Notes: generated by a model not told the origin, from the letters alone. Positions 44,551 to 57,376 are shown, numbered from the stretch's first letter. The stretch is DNA of 64,000 nt from Cryptomeria japonica (GCF_030272615.1 NC_081411.1:37601640-37665639), one strand, 5' to 3'. A program made the numbers and translations.

Positions 44551-46788
44551 ATGGTTGAAACCCGTCTCCAAAAATATAGGAGAGAAACTAAAGAGGCTCA
44601 AGAGTCCGCAAACATGAGTGTTTATGAGTATGAAAATGATGTCTTTTTCAATACTGATCATACTACATTACCTGACATGGATGTCTATATAAAAATTCCA
44701 AATGTTGAGAACATGGACACTACAAACAACAATGATACACACAATGACAATATGGATAATTTTTCAGTACATTCAGCGGATGTGGAAGAATCCATTATGA
44801 ATCCCCATTTCAATTGATTGGTTGAGGAAATAATGAGGAGGGATAGACAATACTTCTTACAAATGATGGCACAAAGTGGAGCCAAGATACCTCATGATTT
44901 TGACATGTCTCAAATAATGGAAATTTGGCCTTTGCAACAAACTCACTCCAACATGGATCAAAGGAGGCCTAATAGTGGAGGAAATAGAGGACCATATATG
45001 GTACCTGAATCACCATCATCTTTACTTCAAAAACCAGAGGTCCCACATACACATGGTCAAGCATATGATACTCACCTTCGCAGACCATTATGGAAGTCTA
45101 ATGCAGAAAGATATGCTCAATCACATACCAATGCTAAGGATCAACCACCAAAGCAATTGGATATTCAAAGGCATGCTCAAAATTTGGACACAAGGAAACC
45201 TCATGTCAAATTTGGGGGCAACACATTAGAACATGACATGCCTGTAGACTATGGTATACATGCACAAAATAGATATGGCATTCCTCAACATGAATCTATA
45301 CCAAGTGGTCCATATACGCAACATCACTATAGACCTCCTCCATATGAACATGTGTATGATCAATATCATCCATATATGCAACATGCTCCTCCTCCAATTG
45401 GTGCCTCAAGCATGGGGTATGGTCCAAGAAGTCAATCTCCACCTAAGAGCAATTTGGAGCAACAAATCAGGGACTTACAAAAGAAAATGGAGGACATAAA
45501 TACACCAGAGCCAACATACACAATGAGAGACATATGTCCTTATCCATTTGACAAGAGCATTCCAATGCCTCCTTTTCCTACACACTTTGTGACACCTAAA
45601 TTTGATAAGTATAGAGGAAAAGGGGATCCTAAGGCACACATAAGATAGTTTTTCACAACTTGCATTGACTTAGCAGAGGCATTTATTCAACATTTCTCCC
45701 AACTCCCACCTGGTATTAAGTCATGGGGTGACTTAGCAGAGGCATTTATTCAACATTTCTCCTACAACATAGAGACAAACATATCAGTCACTACTTTGTG
45801 CAACACCAAGCAAAAAGAGGGAGAGTCTTTTGCATCATTTTTACAAAGATGGAGAAATCTAGCTAGCAGATGCTCTTGTGAAATTCCACAAAAACAAATG
45901 GTAGAAATGTTCACACAAAATGTTAACAAAGACATTGGCTATGATCTAAGGAAAGCTTGTTTGTCCACCTTCAAGGATGTCATTGAAAAAGGCTTAGCAA
46001 TAGAGAAGGTCCTAATTGAGCAAGGAGTCATTAAGATATTCAAGGAAAACAAAGATGACTTTAAGGGAAAAGACAAGCCAAGATTTTGGAATAAAAACAA
46101 GAACATAGTCAATGATGGTGTTGTTGATGCCAACACAGTGCGACCCAAATTTATCTTTTCAGGATCAAGTCCTACAAACAATTAGGTGAATACTCAAACA
46201 ACTTCCAGATCACGAAGGAAGTACACCCCATTGGGAGAACCACTTGAGTCAGTTTTCAAAAAGCTAGTGGCAAACAAGGTAATCACAGTTCCAGATTTTC
46301 CTCCATATGAACCAAAGGTTAAACCAAATTGGTGGAATGATGATGAGTATTGTGAATTTCATAAGAGCAAGGGTCATAAGACAGGAAATTGCCATCTACT
46401 AAAGAACATCATACAAGATCTCATTGATAGAGGTGACATTGAGATTGAGGGACACTCATCCAATCAAGAACATGAGATGTTTAAGGAACCATTCCCAAAA
46501 CATGACAAGGGAAAAGCTAAAGCCACAGATGACCAAACCAACTATACTAGAGCATCTTATAACTATGATTCAACCATAAATCACATCTCGATGGACAATT
46601 ATGTCTCTACTATTATCATCAAGGACAAAAACCCTGAAAATTATACTCAGAGACCCAAGATTGTCCTAAAAGGTGTTGGATCTTCTTTTGAACCTACCTC
46701 TGAATGTCATGTTACAACCTGTCGAGGTAAAATCACTTTGCAAGGTGCTTCAACTAAAAACACTTCTTCCTCATCAACCAAACCTTAG
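44551..46788 (+). pseudogene. Gag of Gypsy B
   Basis: Starts MVETRLQKYRRETKEAQESA. Open parts 44551-44817, 44818-45648, 45796-46185 and 46186-46788 follow the same order as in A: Asn/Asp-rich N-terminus, Pro/Tyr/His linker, capsid domain, Lys-rich linker and zinc-knuckle-like CEFHKSKGHKTGNC. Stops include TGA at 44815-44817 (CGA in A) and TAG after KAHIR. The capsid centre is damaged: about 24 residues present in A are missing and a second copy of a 33-nt segment stands in their place (45667-45699 and 45730-45762). Confidence 0.9.
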
Positions 46789-47547
46789 TATGACCTTGTA
46801 GAACAGTTAGGGAAGACACCCGCGCTCATCTCCATCCTTGAGCTATTATGCATATCCCCCGCTCATAAAGCTATTCTTGACAAAACCTTGAGAGACACTA
46901 TCATTCCTACTGATCTAAACGTGGACCAGTTTCAAGCCATGGTGGGATACCTTTCCATTCCACATTCCCTTACATTCACAGAAGCCGACGATGCCTCCAT
47001 AAGTCAGCCACATAATGCACCACTACACGTTGAAGCCTTCATACACAAACATCGAATAAAATGAGTTCTGATAGATGGAGGAGCAGATCTAAACATTTGT
47101 ACATTGAGCACAATTAAACAATTGGGATATTTTGATAAAGCTGTGAATGCTACAAATCAAATCACCATCAAGGCATATGATGGTGAAGAACATTCGTCCA
47201 AGGGCACAATCACCTTACCTCTCAGAGCTAGGCCAGTTACGAAGGATGTGGTTTGTCAAGTCCTAGATCTGGATCTCACTTATAACATATTGCTAAGACA
47301 TCCTTGGATTCATGAAATGAGGGCAGTCCCATCTACATATCACCAATGCATTAAGTTTCCTCACAATGGAGTAGAAGTAACAGTTAACAGTGATCCTAAT
47401 CTGTTCATATACTGCAATAATAGGAGATCAAAAACTAAGACCATCATTCCCAGTAATCACGAAGATGTTCCTTCTTCAGCATACATTGATCCTGAGTCAT
47501 TAAAACCTTCAACATCAAAACATGGTGAGCTTAAAGGCAAATTTTAG
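46789..47547 (+). pseudogene. Protease region of Gypsy B
   Basis: A linker with LISILELLCISPAHKAILDK, then TGA at 47062-47064, then the retropepsin segment VLIDGGADLNICTLSTIKQL, ITIKAYDGEEHSSKGTITL and LDLTYNILLRHPWIHEM. The DGG triplet and overall order match element A. Confidence 0.85.
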
Positions 47548-48861
47548 GACAAAGGCATGGGGGAATACACTTTAAATCAGACCATGTACTTACGACAAGT
47601 CATGAGTTCACCAAAAGAATATGGAAGACTACATCCTAACAAGAAAGTATCCATCATGGTACTCAAATTGGACCCTACTACCTTTCAAAGATGGGGCGAA
47701 CTGGAAGAGGAGGACTTATACAAAATGCTTTACAAAGACATTGAAGATGACACACAAGCTCACATCAGTCTACCATGTGAGAAATATGGCAAAGGCTTCA
47801 AGATTCTATAAAAATTCAGGTATGATGGAAAAAGCCCTCTTGGTTTACTAAAGGAAGGCATCATTGAACCTTTACAAGCTAAATTGACATTCAAAAAGGA
47901 ACGCTTGAAAGGACTTGGTTTCCTGACTTCCAAGGTCCACACTCAAAGGACAGAAGAAGCCTTACAAATCAAAGCTGCCAAAATTCAACAAGAGGATCGC
48001 TATTCCATAGACTCCAACGAATGGGAATGGGGTTCAGACAAGTCCTCCAGTGACTACAAGCTCATCGAGACATTCAGAGAGCCAGATGAACCCACAGAAG
48101 AAGAGGAATTTTATAAAAAGTTCAGAGTTGGTCAAGAAACAACCCATGAGGATTCCACACAGTCCTTGTCTCAAGGTTCCAGGTTGAAATCACATAGGAT
48201 GAGAACACCTATCCCAGAATGCGCTACTAGTGATGATAATGTGGATTCACTCGCGATCGAGACTGATGAGGAGAGTGCCATTGATGACCTCGATAATTAC
48301 CTTGACATACCCGAATATAACTGCATCTTCACTCTTCGCCCCACTAACTTCGAAGACATTGAAGGCCTTCCCCTTGTTCACCACCAACTCATTGACTGGG
48401 ATCATGAAGGACTTGCCCAGTTTGACACATTCCAAAATGATGAAGCTATTATTGACTATCTTGGCATACAAGATGATCTTCCCCTTAGGGACCATAAAGT
48501 GGGATACACTATAGAACTCAACAGCATGGCATATTTTGGTGAGGGTGTTGGACCTTCTAGTTGCAAAAATGTGAAAATAAGAACAAACCAAGGGTCTTAT
48601 GGAAAAAATTACATTGTGGTTCTGTTTGACCCCAAAAAAGTAAAAAGAAAGGATGTATCTGAGGGCGAAAACCTCTCTAAGGCACCCGAAGATGGAAGGC
48701 TCGATATTCTCCGAGCATCATATGAAGAAAAGTCATCCATGTTGGTAGAGGAGACTATCAAAACAAACATTGGTACTGAAGAGGTTCCACACAACATATT
48801 CCTGGCTAAATCGTTGACAGAGTCAGAAAGGTCAAAATTCATAAGTTTCTTCAAAGAATGA
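47548..48861 (+). pseudogene. Protease-RT linker region of Gypsy B
   Basis: Open parts 47557-47811 and 47884-48861. The second is 325 residues, strongly acidic (EPDEPTEEEEFYKKFRVGQE, SLAIETDEESAIDDLDNYLD), with no catalytic motif. A long linker at this place is usual in Tat-type pol. The end (NIFLAKSLTESERSKFISFF) leads into reverse transcriptase. Element A lacks this region. Confidence 0.75.
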
Positions 48862-49949
48862 CAAATCAACTTTGCATGGTCATACACTGATATGCCTAGA
48901 TTAGATCTGGATTTGGTAATGCATCATTTGATAGTCAAACTGGGGGCAAAACTAGTGAAATAAGGATCGCATCCGAGGATCAACACAAAACATCATTCAC
49001 TTGTCCTTCGAGAACTTTTTGCTAGAATGTCATGCCCTTCGGGCTAAAAAATGCAGGTGCTACATATCAAAGAGCCATGACTACTATCTTTCATGATCTC
49101 ATGCATGTAACCGTGGAAGATTATGTCGAAGACCTCTTGGGCAAATCAATAGACAAAAATACACATTTGGACATACTTTTAGTCATCTTTCATCAGTTGG
49201 AAAAATACAAAGTAAGATTAAACCCCAAGAAATGTGTCTTTGGAGTAACCTCCAGGAAACTCCTAGGATTCATTGTATCCAAAAGAGGAATTGAAGCTGA
49301 TCTAGCAAAAGTCAAGGCCATCTTGGAGATGCAACCACAAAGAAATATCAGTCAACTTCAATCTTTACAAGGGAGACTCCAGTCCATACGAAGATTCATA
49401 GCACAACTTGCAGATAAGTGTAATCCTTTTCAACACTTGCTACATAAAAGCATCAAATTCAAATGGGATGATAACTGTCAACAGGCTTTCCAAACGCTCA
49501 AAGATTATCTTCTAAATCCGCCAGTTCTAATGCCACCAGTTCCAGATCAACCTCTATTACTATACATATTAGCTACTCCAACAGCACTGGGGGCACTCTT
49601 AGCACAACAAGTTGCTGAGGGAAAAGAAAAGGTAGTATACTATATCAGTCGCACATTGGTGGGATATGAGCTAAACTACACACCAATTGAGCGTGCATGT
49701 CTCACCGTGGTCTTTGCTTTGCAGAAATTATGACATTACATGCTCACTCATAAGACCAAGTTGGTTGCAAGGATAGATCCATTGAAATACCTTCTCAATA
49801 AATCAACACTTACTGGGCGACTGGCCAAATGGGTAATGATCTTGAGTGAATTCGACATCGAGTATGTGGATAGAAAAGCAATAAAAGGACAAGCCATCAC
49901 AGATCAATTAGCAGACACTCTCATGATTGATGATGTCCCTCTAAGTTCA
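48862..49949 (+). pseudogene. Reverse transcriptase and first RNase H of Gypsy B, internally deleted
   Basis: The N-terminal edge (FAWSYTDMPRLDLDLVMHHL) jumps at about 48960 to a segment just before MPFGLKNAGATYQRAMTTIF. The finger and palm part that carries the first catalytic Asp is therefore missing. The YVDD box reads YVED. Downstream the Ty3-type RT connection and first RNase H are readable (ISQLQSLQGRLQSIRRFIAQ, YISRTLVGYELNYTPIERAC), with TGA before HYMLTHKTK where an Arg codon is expected. It cannot be active. Confidence 0.88.
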
Positions 49950-50417
49950 GAATTTCTAGATGAATCCATTTTAACAATGTCACATGCAAAGCCATGGCAA
50001 CTATACTTCGACAGCTCATACACACATCATGGGGCAGGAGTTGGCATCCTCTTGATAAATCCTCAAGGGGATTCTATACCAAAATCATACCACTTATCAT
50101 TTCCTTGCACTAACAATATAGCGGAATATGAGGCATTAACAACTGGATTGCGGATCGCAGTTCAGTGTAAGATCCAAGCACTTCATGTTTTTGGGGACTC
50201 TCAACTTGTCATCCGTCAAGCAACTGATGATTACCAAACAAAAGATGAAAAATTAATGCCTTACAAACAAATGGTGGATGACCTGAAACAACACTTCACA
50301 AAGATAGATTTTGAGTAGATACCAAGAGAGCAGAATCGTGCCGCAGATGCCATGGCTACAATTGCTTCACTGATCAATCTACCTCCAAATGAGACCCACT
50401 ATGAGTTCTTGGTGAAT
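49950..50417 (+). pseudogene. Second, archaeal-type RNase H of Gypsy B
   Basis: A second RNase H after the Ty3-type one, typical of the Tat lineage. It reads PWQLYFDSSYTHHGAGVGIL, then FPCTNNIAEYEALTTGLRIA, then ALHVFGDSQLVIRQ, and after one TAG REQNRAADAMATIA. The acidic residues of the active site (Asp in YFDSS, Glu in AEYEA, Asp in FGDSQ and Asp in RAADA) are all present. Confidence 0.88.
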
Positions 50418-51743
50418 AACCTTCTGGTTCCTTCATATGAGATCATTCCTACGGAGATGATATGTGTCGTTAGTCCTAAGTCCCAATTATATGGTTCCAT
50501 TTTCACATACCTTCGTGACAATACCCTACCTCCTGATCTATCAAATAACCAATGTCACACTTTCATTCGCCAATCCTCTCGATATGTCATTTTAGCTGAT
50601 ATCTTATACCAGTGAGGTCTAGATGGCACTCTTCTTAGATGTTTAGAAAGTGATGAAGCTCAGATTGCGTTACGTGAAGTGCATGAAGGGATATGTGGTC
50701 CACATGCTAGTGGTCCTACCTTGGCCAAGAAACTCATCAGGACTGGATATTACTGGCCCAATATGGAAAAAGACTCATATTAGTTTGTCAAGAAATGTAA
50801 GCAATTTTAAATTCATGGAGACCTCATACATGCACCAGCACAAGAACTACAACCAATTGCGTCTCCTTAGCCCATTTGTCAGTGGGGACTCGATCTCATA
50901 GGCAAGATTCACCCTCCTTCTTTCAATGGTCATAAATTCATTATCACTACCATAGAGTATTTCACAAAATGGATTGAAGCTATGCCTCTCACACAAGTCA
51001 CTGGAAAACAAATTGCTACGTTCATCCTCAACTATATCATTTGCCGATACGGTATTCCTATTTCCATTATCACTGATAACGGGCGCCCCTTTAAAAATCA
51101 GGATGTTCATGAACTCTATGACCGGTTCCATATTTCCCATCATTTCTCCACACCATATTACCCCCAAGGTAATGGCCAAGCTGAGGCGTCTAATAAAACA
51201 ATCCTTAAAATCCTAAAGAAGACAGTCGACGATGCTGGCCGTAATTGGCATATCCAACTTAATCCTGCACTTTGGGCCTACCACACAAGTGTCCACACAC
51301 CTACAGGAGCTACACCTTATTCACTTGTCTATGGAACTGAAGCCATCTTGCCTATTGAGGTTGAGTTACCCTCTTTATGGGTCTCTTTACAAAACATTAT
51401 CAGTGATGAAGACTATAGGGTCTCTCACTTACAAGAACTGGAACTATTGGATGAACGAAGACAAACTGCTTTTAATCATCTCAAGGCTTACCAACAACGA
51501 ATGAATCGCAGCTACAACCACAAAGTCAAGCCTCGCACATTTGAGGTAGGTGACTTGGTTCTTAGAGAAAACCCCAAAAATCAGCAAGACAGAGAGAAGA
51601 AGGGCAAGTTTGAACCAAATTGGCTTGGTCTTTACATCATAACAGCAACATATGGATCTGGGGCATATGAACTCTCAACTACAGAAGGTGAACCTTTGGA
51701 GGATCCTATCAATAGCATGCACCTTTGCAGGTTTTACGCATAG
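50418..51743 (+). pseudogene. Integrase of Gypsy B
   Basis: The Zn-binding domain is seen as HEGICGPHASG...YYWPNMEKD...KKCKQF, with TAG codons and a lost second Cys of the CxxC pair. The catalytic core has its D,D,E residues: WGLDLIGKIHP, ISIITDNGRPFKNQ and GNGQAEASNKTI. The open part 50982-51743 covers most of the core and an intact C-terminal domain (NHKVKPRTFEVGDLVL, ending HLCRFYA). This is the best preserved part of pol. Confidence 0.9.
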
Positions 51744-53401
51744 CTCTTTAGAGTATCCTAATTCAAAAAATACAAAAAAATTCAAAAAATTTCAAAATAC
51801 AAAAAAACAATAAAACAATAAAACAAAAAATCGTTACTTGGTGAAAACCTAGCAAACAAGCGCCTTGTGACACAAAAAACATTGAAAAATCAAAAAAGTA
51901 AAGAGAAATAATTTCATCCAATGGTGAAAACCACTTCGGTGGCGCCCTGGGCAAGTACCATGGTGAAAACTGGGTCACCAATGCCATGCATAGAGACATT
52001 GCTCCTCCCTCCTTCAGGATTCACTTTCATCCTTTCACTTTGCACACACTCACAACCTATTCATTCATAATAAACTTACCCATTCCCATCTGGCTTGTTA
52101 TTGATCTACCCAAGATTGGTTTGCCATCCATAATAAACCTTCCCTTTTCACCTCCCTTTCCATCCATAATAAATTAGATCCTATCTGTGGCTAAAGCAAA
52201 TCCTACGTCTAGTGATGGGTGTGGAACTGAGAACATCACATGTTTCAAGGAGTATAGTTTCTTCCAGCTTCCTTTAGTCTATCTATGCACAATCTATAAT
52301 AAAGCGGCATCTGCATTATAGATCCGCAATAAAGTTTCACCTTCTCTGCAATAAAGTATCAATTTCATGGATTCAGTCAGTTTAAGATGAGATACAGCAG
52401 CAACAATGGGCTTCAACAAAATCAAATCTTTCAATAGACTCAGACAACATATGGTTCCATGCTATCTATCATTTTTGTGAAAGTAAACATTGTGACCACA
52501 ATCAAATAAGACTTATACAAGTGACAAGAGACACTAGACTTGAAGACTACAGTGGATGTTGGTGTCGAGTCTTGGTTTTCTTTTGATTTCATCTTTTTTG
52601 GTGACATGTCTTTTAACTTTTCCGGGATGTCTTTGACTAGAGATTCTATCTCCAGGATGTCTTTGACTAGAAAGGCAAGGATGGGGTATCGTCACCTATT
52701 TGTATTTGCTGTCTGTGGATTGTCTCTTAGTAATGCTATGACTTGTCCAAGGATATGAGGACACTGTGAGTCTAGTGTGAACTGGGGCATTCCTTGTTTG
52801 TGACTGTCTTATCTCCATGCAAACGGGTACAATGACTTTCTGGGTCAAACATATGCCTCAATTATCAATGATGATAATGCACAAGAAGCTCTTTCACTTT
52901 CATATCTTATATCTTTCATCCCCCTTTCTTGATTGACTTCCATCATCCCTCTCGAGTCTGTGTAGCCTACTATCACGTGACTAAGTATAATGACACACCA
53001 AAAACATTTGCATTTCATTGCACCTGTATTACCACATATAAGCATTTCATACATGCATATAGATATCACAATTGCATCACATCCTGCACATAACACATAT
53101 TAGTAATCTTACATTCTCATCATGTAAATATTTATTTGCATTATCATACTCATTGGCATTTCATACATTCACATTTGCATTGGCATAATATTTTAAAACA
53201 TAAAAGAACAAAAATATTGCATTGCATCATATACATATTTGCATCCATATCATAACCATCACATAATAACATCTCATCACATAGGTACACATGTATATAG
53301 CTACTGCAAAGATGAATCATCTCATATATATAATCAACAGTGTCATGATACAATGATGTCAAATATCATATGCCTACAATCACCTGAAGGTGTCTACATC
53401 A
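51744..53401. other. Region between convergent pol and PMD genes (Gypsy B)
   Basis: 1.66 kb without a supported gene. It starts with A-rich DNA and three GGTGAAAAC repeats (near 51839, 51932 and 51962), and ends with stretches rich in CAT/ATG and GCATTTCAT-like words (52990-53350). The same order of features occurs in A. Confidence 0.6.
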
Positions 53402-56249
53402 TCATACAAAAATGGTACAATACTGATACATAGGGAGCCCTCTACGGCTATGATGAACTCCCTCCCTAGAGCCGCCTGACCTTGATGGAATCTGAGCCCC
53501 TGAAGGACCCGCCCTAGGATCATCCCTCCTGTCCCCTCTATCTGGTGGTGGTGGAGAACCCATAACCCCACCACTAGACGCCTGTCTCCTCTAGCTCCCT
53601 CCCGTAGCTGTCGTTGTCCACGATGGTCTATGGAAGCTCCTCGCCCACTGATCGGCTGGCACTGCACCATAATAGAGGTCTCGCCAGTAGGCAATCTCCT
53701 CCCCTGCCCACAGAACATAGGCATATCTAGACCCTGTGTCCTCTACTGCCTATCTCCCAGCCCTCAGTGCTATCTCAGCCTCTATGTAGCGCTGAATGGC
53801 CTAGTCTCACTCTCACTCAGTATCTTTGAGCCGCCTCCTGAGCCTATCCCTCTCCCTCTCCAGGTCCTGGATCTCATTTGCCTATCCCTGGTAGATCTCC
53901 GTCAGCTCCGTCAACTCATCCTCCTCTACCTCAGTCCCCTGTGGCTCCCCTTGTACAGATGCCTGCCCCTGTGCCTGTATCTATGCTGGTGCCTGTATTG
54001 GTACCTGTCCCTGTATCTATCCCTGTACCTGCACCTACCTAGGACCCTGTGCTGCTAGCACCTTTAGCGGTAATCCACCGCGACCCCTCACCACCTGAGC
54101 CTGTCTCTCCTCTCCACCCTCCCTTTGCGGTGCAACCCTCCTCTCTCCAACTGCTCCTTTCCTCCTCCATTGGCCTCTGCCCCCATCGGCTCCATCATCA
54201 TCATCATCCCCACCACCATCTCCCTCTAATAGCTCTCCTGGATCCGTCAGGCGTGGGAATGGATGTTTGGCCTAGTATGTTGTGTACTCGGCATCCATGT
54301 CGACATCCTTGATCTCCGGCCACATGTCCCAGGGTAGGGGAATCATCTCTACAAGCTATGTAACTGCCTGATCATATGATAATAGGGGCCCAAACTGCGC
54401 CTAATCTCTAACAGTCCGTGCATACATCCCTGAACCCCGTGGCATCTGCTGAATCCTACGAAACTACCTACCCACCCTATCCACTAGCTACCTCTCCAGC
54501 ACATAGGGCATCCACCCAATCAGGTACCTGCTCTGAAAAGTGTAAGGAAGCTCTACCGCATCATCCTCCCACTGCTCACATCCCAGGTATGGCCTCCATA
54601 TGACCACATCAATATCATCTATCACCTGCCGCTAGTGCTCTAACCTGCCAATCTGTGGCTGTGAGGTGATCATGTCGTACAAGTGAACAAAATTGCGCCC
54701 GTGACCTTTGTCTCTGAAATGTATCGGTCTTGTCACTGGCAGATGCTCATAAGCCCACACCTGCAACAATGTCACCCTGCAACCCAATCCCACTGACCTG
54801 TGGTACACAAACTAATGCAACTCATAGTACAGGTGTGCTAGCACACACGGTCCCTAGGCATATCTGGTGTGCTGTGTCACCAATGTCTCCAATGCTCCTC
54901 CCTAGCCTACAACCAACCCTCGTGTCGCTCTATCAGGACACAGGAACCCACTGATCGCTCCTCCTATCACTGCTGTAGTGCTAATTCTGTAGTAGTCATG
55001 GTGTCCCAAGCCACATGCCTTACCCTCATCTCCAATCTTGGGTCCCGGAACACTCATCTCAGGGCCTCCCTGTCTCTATCTCGATCTCGATCATAGGGAA
55101 TTAGCTCCCCATCGATCGATATCCTCAAAATCCTGTATACATCCTCTAGGGTGACTGTCATCTCACCCATCAGCAAATGAAACGTAGATGTCTCAGAGTG
55201 CCATCTCTCTGCCAGTGCAGTTAGCAGTCCCATGGTCGCCTGAAACTTAGGCACATACAGAACATGTCTCAGACCCATAGCCTCAATAGTAGCTCGGTCC
55301 TTGAATGTCAACTCAGGTCGCAATCTCTATGTCGATGGGAATCTCTCCCGTGACTCCAACATTAGCAAATACTCCTGCAGTCAAGCAAATCAATCATGTC
55401 AGTCATAGTGGCATTCACTGTTCATCACAAAATGCTACTTTTTTATCTAAATGCATATGGTATTCTATCCTAGTGACACTCATTGTTCATCACAAAGTGT
55501 TGCTATCTATCCTCGTGACACTCACAGTTCATCACAAAGTGTTGCTATCTATCCTAGTGGTACTCCTTATTCATCACAAAGTACTACGTGTTATGCACTC
55601 CCTGTTCATCACAAAGTGCTGCTCACATTCACACTCCCTGTTCATCACAAAGTGCTGCTCATATTTTAGTACTCACTGTTCATCACAAAGTACTCTATCT
55701 TGGTACTTATTGTTCATCACAAAGTGCCTTGATCTATTCTAGTCTTCTCTAGAGGACCTGCTCGAGTGTATCCTCTCAGCATCTTATCCAATCGACAGCG
55801 TATGTTCATCATAGAACTATTGATTTGACCTAGAAGACACAAATGTGCTTGAAGACTGCATAAACGCGCCTATTTTACATAGTTGTTCTTGAAAGACACA
55901 GAAGTTCCTATGCTCTACACAGATGCGTCTGGGCAACACAGATGTTCCTCTTTGGCATAGACGCGCCTCCACATCATACACGTGATCGCATTCATCACAG
56001 ATGTGTTTTTTGACACAGACGCACCTGGCACAAACACAGACGTGCCTGGCACCAACGCAGACACGCCTGGATGTTTTTTGATATTTTTGGGACCCTATTC
56101 TAAGTGCATTTATTACCCTATCTACCATGCATTAATGACAACGATAAATGCATTGAAGTACGAGACAGTTTGGTGGTACTTACCGGCTCTCCTGTCTCTG
56201 CTGGCCTCTAGAATCGACGAACGTGGTCGAATCTGTGAATGAAGGCCAT
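53402..56249 (-). pseudogene. Plant mobile domain (PMD) protein gene, antisense cargo of Gypsy B, broken
   Basis: Minus-strand gene, the same design as in A. Exon 1 (56249-56184, 22 codons, starts MAFIHRFDHVRRF) ends at donor CCG|GTAAGT. The intron is 56183-55375. Exon 2 starts at 55374 after an intact CTGCAG acceptor and reads EYLLMLESRERFPS, then RPELTFKDRATIEAMGL and the PMD hallmark HSETSTFHLLMGEMTVTLED. Stops and frameshifts follow, although the Pro/Gln-rich and charged tail is still traceable to about 53402. One TAG is in exon 1 and one between the splice site and the hallmark. Both splice sites are consensus, unlike A. Plus-strand frames at 53630-55096 are shadows of this gene. Confidence 0.8.
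55375..56183 (-). other. Repeat-filled intron of the PMD gene (Gypsy B)
   Basis: An 809-bp phase-0 intron with GTAAGT donor and CTGCAG acceptor. About 55830-56075 holds CACAGACGCACC-like units (GCGTCTGTG in PMD sense). About 55416-55730 holds eight or nine TTTGTGATGAACA units (TGTTCATCACAAA on the plus strand). Confidence 0.75.
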
Positions 56250-56341
56250 CACTGCTGACTGCTGTTGCTCTATTCTCGCTCTGCACTCTGATCTCTTAGA
56301 TGTGTGGATGACAATGAGGATGTATTTTCCCCCGTGGTCTA

Positions 56342-56348
56342 TCTTATA
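56342..56348 (-). promoter_or_regulatory. TATA box of the antisense PMD gene (Gypsy B)
   Basis: TATAAGA in minus-strand sense, 93 bp before the ATG at 56249, matching the place of TATAAAA in A. Confidence 0.68.
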
Positions 56349-56581
56349 GACTACCCTAGCCCTAGCCCTCGTGTCTTGAGTCGGTCTTCTTTATCCTGTG
56401 ACTCTGTCACTTTATCCGGTCAGTCCATTCTAGCCTTTCTTTCTTATCGAGAGGTTGTCTGCAATCTTTCCAGCCATTTTTCATCCAATCTCTCAAGGGG
56501 GCATATCATTCCCATCTTGGGGCAACTCTGTATCAGTTCATCTTAACTTCTTTGAAACAACGCGACAAGCCGCATTGTCTC

Positions 56582-56595
56582 AAAGAGGGGCAAAA
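56582..56595 (+). other. Polypurine tract of Gypsy B
   Basis: AAAGAGGGGCAAAA directly before the 3' LTR. A stem-loop (56550-56587) overlaps its left edge. Confidence 0.9.
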
Positions 56596-57376
56596 TGTAG
56601 ACACCCAAAATTGTCCAGTCTAATTAAATAAATATTTTATTTATTTAATTTTCTAAGCCTAATTCTTCTATTAATTAAATAAATCTTTATTTATTTAATT
56701 AATTCATTTATCCTCTTCTAGCCTTATTTCTCATTTAAATAAATACATTTATTTATTTAAATTATCCTTTTCCTAAATTAAATAAATATCTTATTTATTT
56801 AATTTATCTCACTTCTTCTATTAATTAAATAAATCTTTATTTATTTAATTAATTCATTAGCCTTTTCTACTCATGACACATGTCATTCATCTCTTAATTC
56901 ATACACTACCCACCCCTTTCATTATTTTATTATTTTCTTTACCTACCCTCTAATCATAGCCGACCTCCTTTTACACCTCTCAATCTTATCCCTCCATTTC
57001 ATATTGTGTCTTCTGTATAAGGAGATGCTTCCTTCATTATCAAACGCTAACTAATGAACTACTTGATCAATTGACTACACTACGATCCTACTTGCAACCA
57101 CATTCCGTTCTTTGTTGAGCTCTTGTGCACATAAAATCTGAGAGCAAATATATCAAGCAAGATCAATGGATATAGGAAAGATGGAGATCCAAACCCTATT
57201 GGACATGTGATGGTATAATCTTTGTGATTTCATTTGATTTGCATTGTCTTAGGTAATCTTCATATGTTATGGTGGATCTTTGGTGGATCTTTGTTGTTGT
57301 TAGGCTAGGGTTTTGTGGTTGAATTCATTTAGCCTTTCAATATCGTTATTATTGTTATCCATTTTCACCATATACA
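56596..57376 (+). repeat. 3' LTR of Gypsy B
   Basis: 781 bp, 11 bp longer than the 5' LTR because GGTGGATCTTT is repeated near 57280. Ends CATATACA and is followed by the target-site duplication CTATT. Confidence 0.93.

Larger units (their letters stand above)
42671..57376 (+). mobile_element. Gypsy element B (Tat-type Ty3/Gypsy) with antisense PMD gene
   Basis: A plus-strand element of 14.7 kb with LTRs 42671-43440 and 56596-57376 and target-site duplication CTATT. Order: 5' LTR, a 346-bp copy of the downstream genomic flank, shortened leader, gag, protease, long linker, reverse transcriptase, RNase H, second (archaeal-type) RNase H, integrase, convergent spacer, minus-strand PMD gene, polypurine tract, 3' LTR. 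The second RNase H and the cargo gene after integrase place it in the Tat group. It lacks a primer-binding site, has a deletion in reverse transcriptase and many stops, so it is dead. It belongs to the same family as element A. Confidence 0.92.

Noticed and set aside
53630-55096. Plus-strand open frames with Pro/Leu/Ser-rich products in Gypsy B
   Set aside because: They are the complement of the minus-strand PMD exon 2 and its Pro/Gln-rich tail. The equivalent strand in A shows the same effect.
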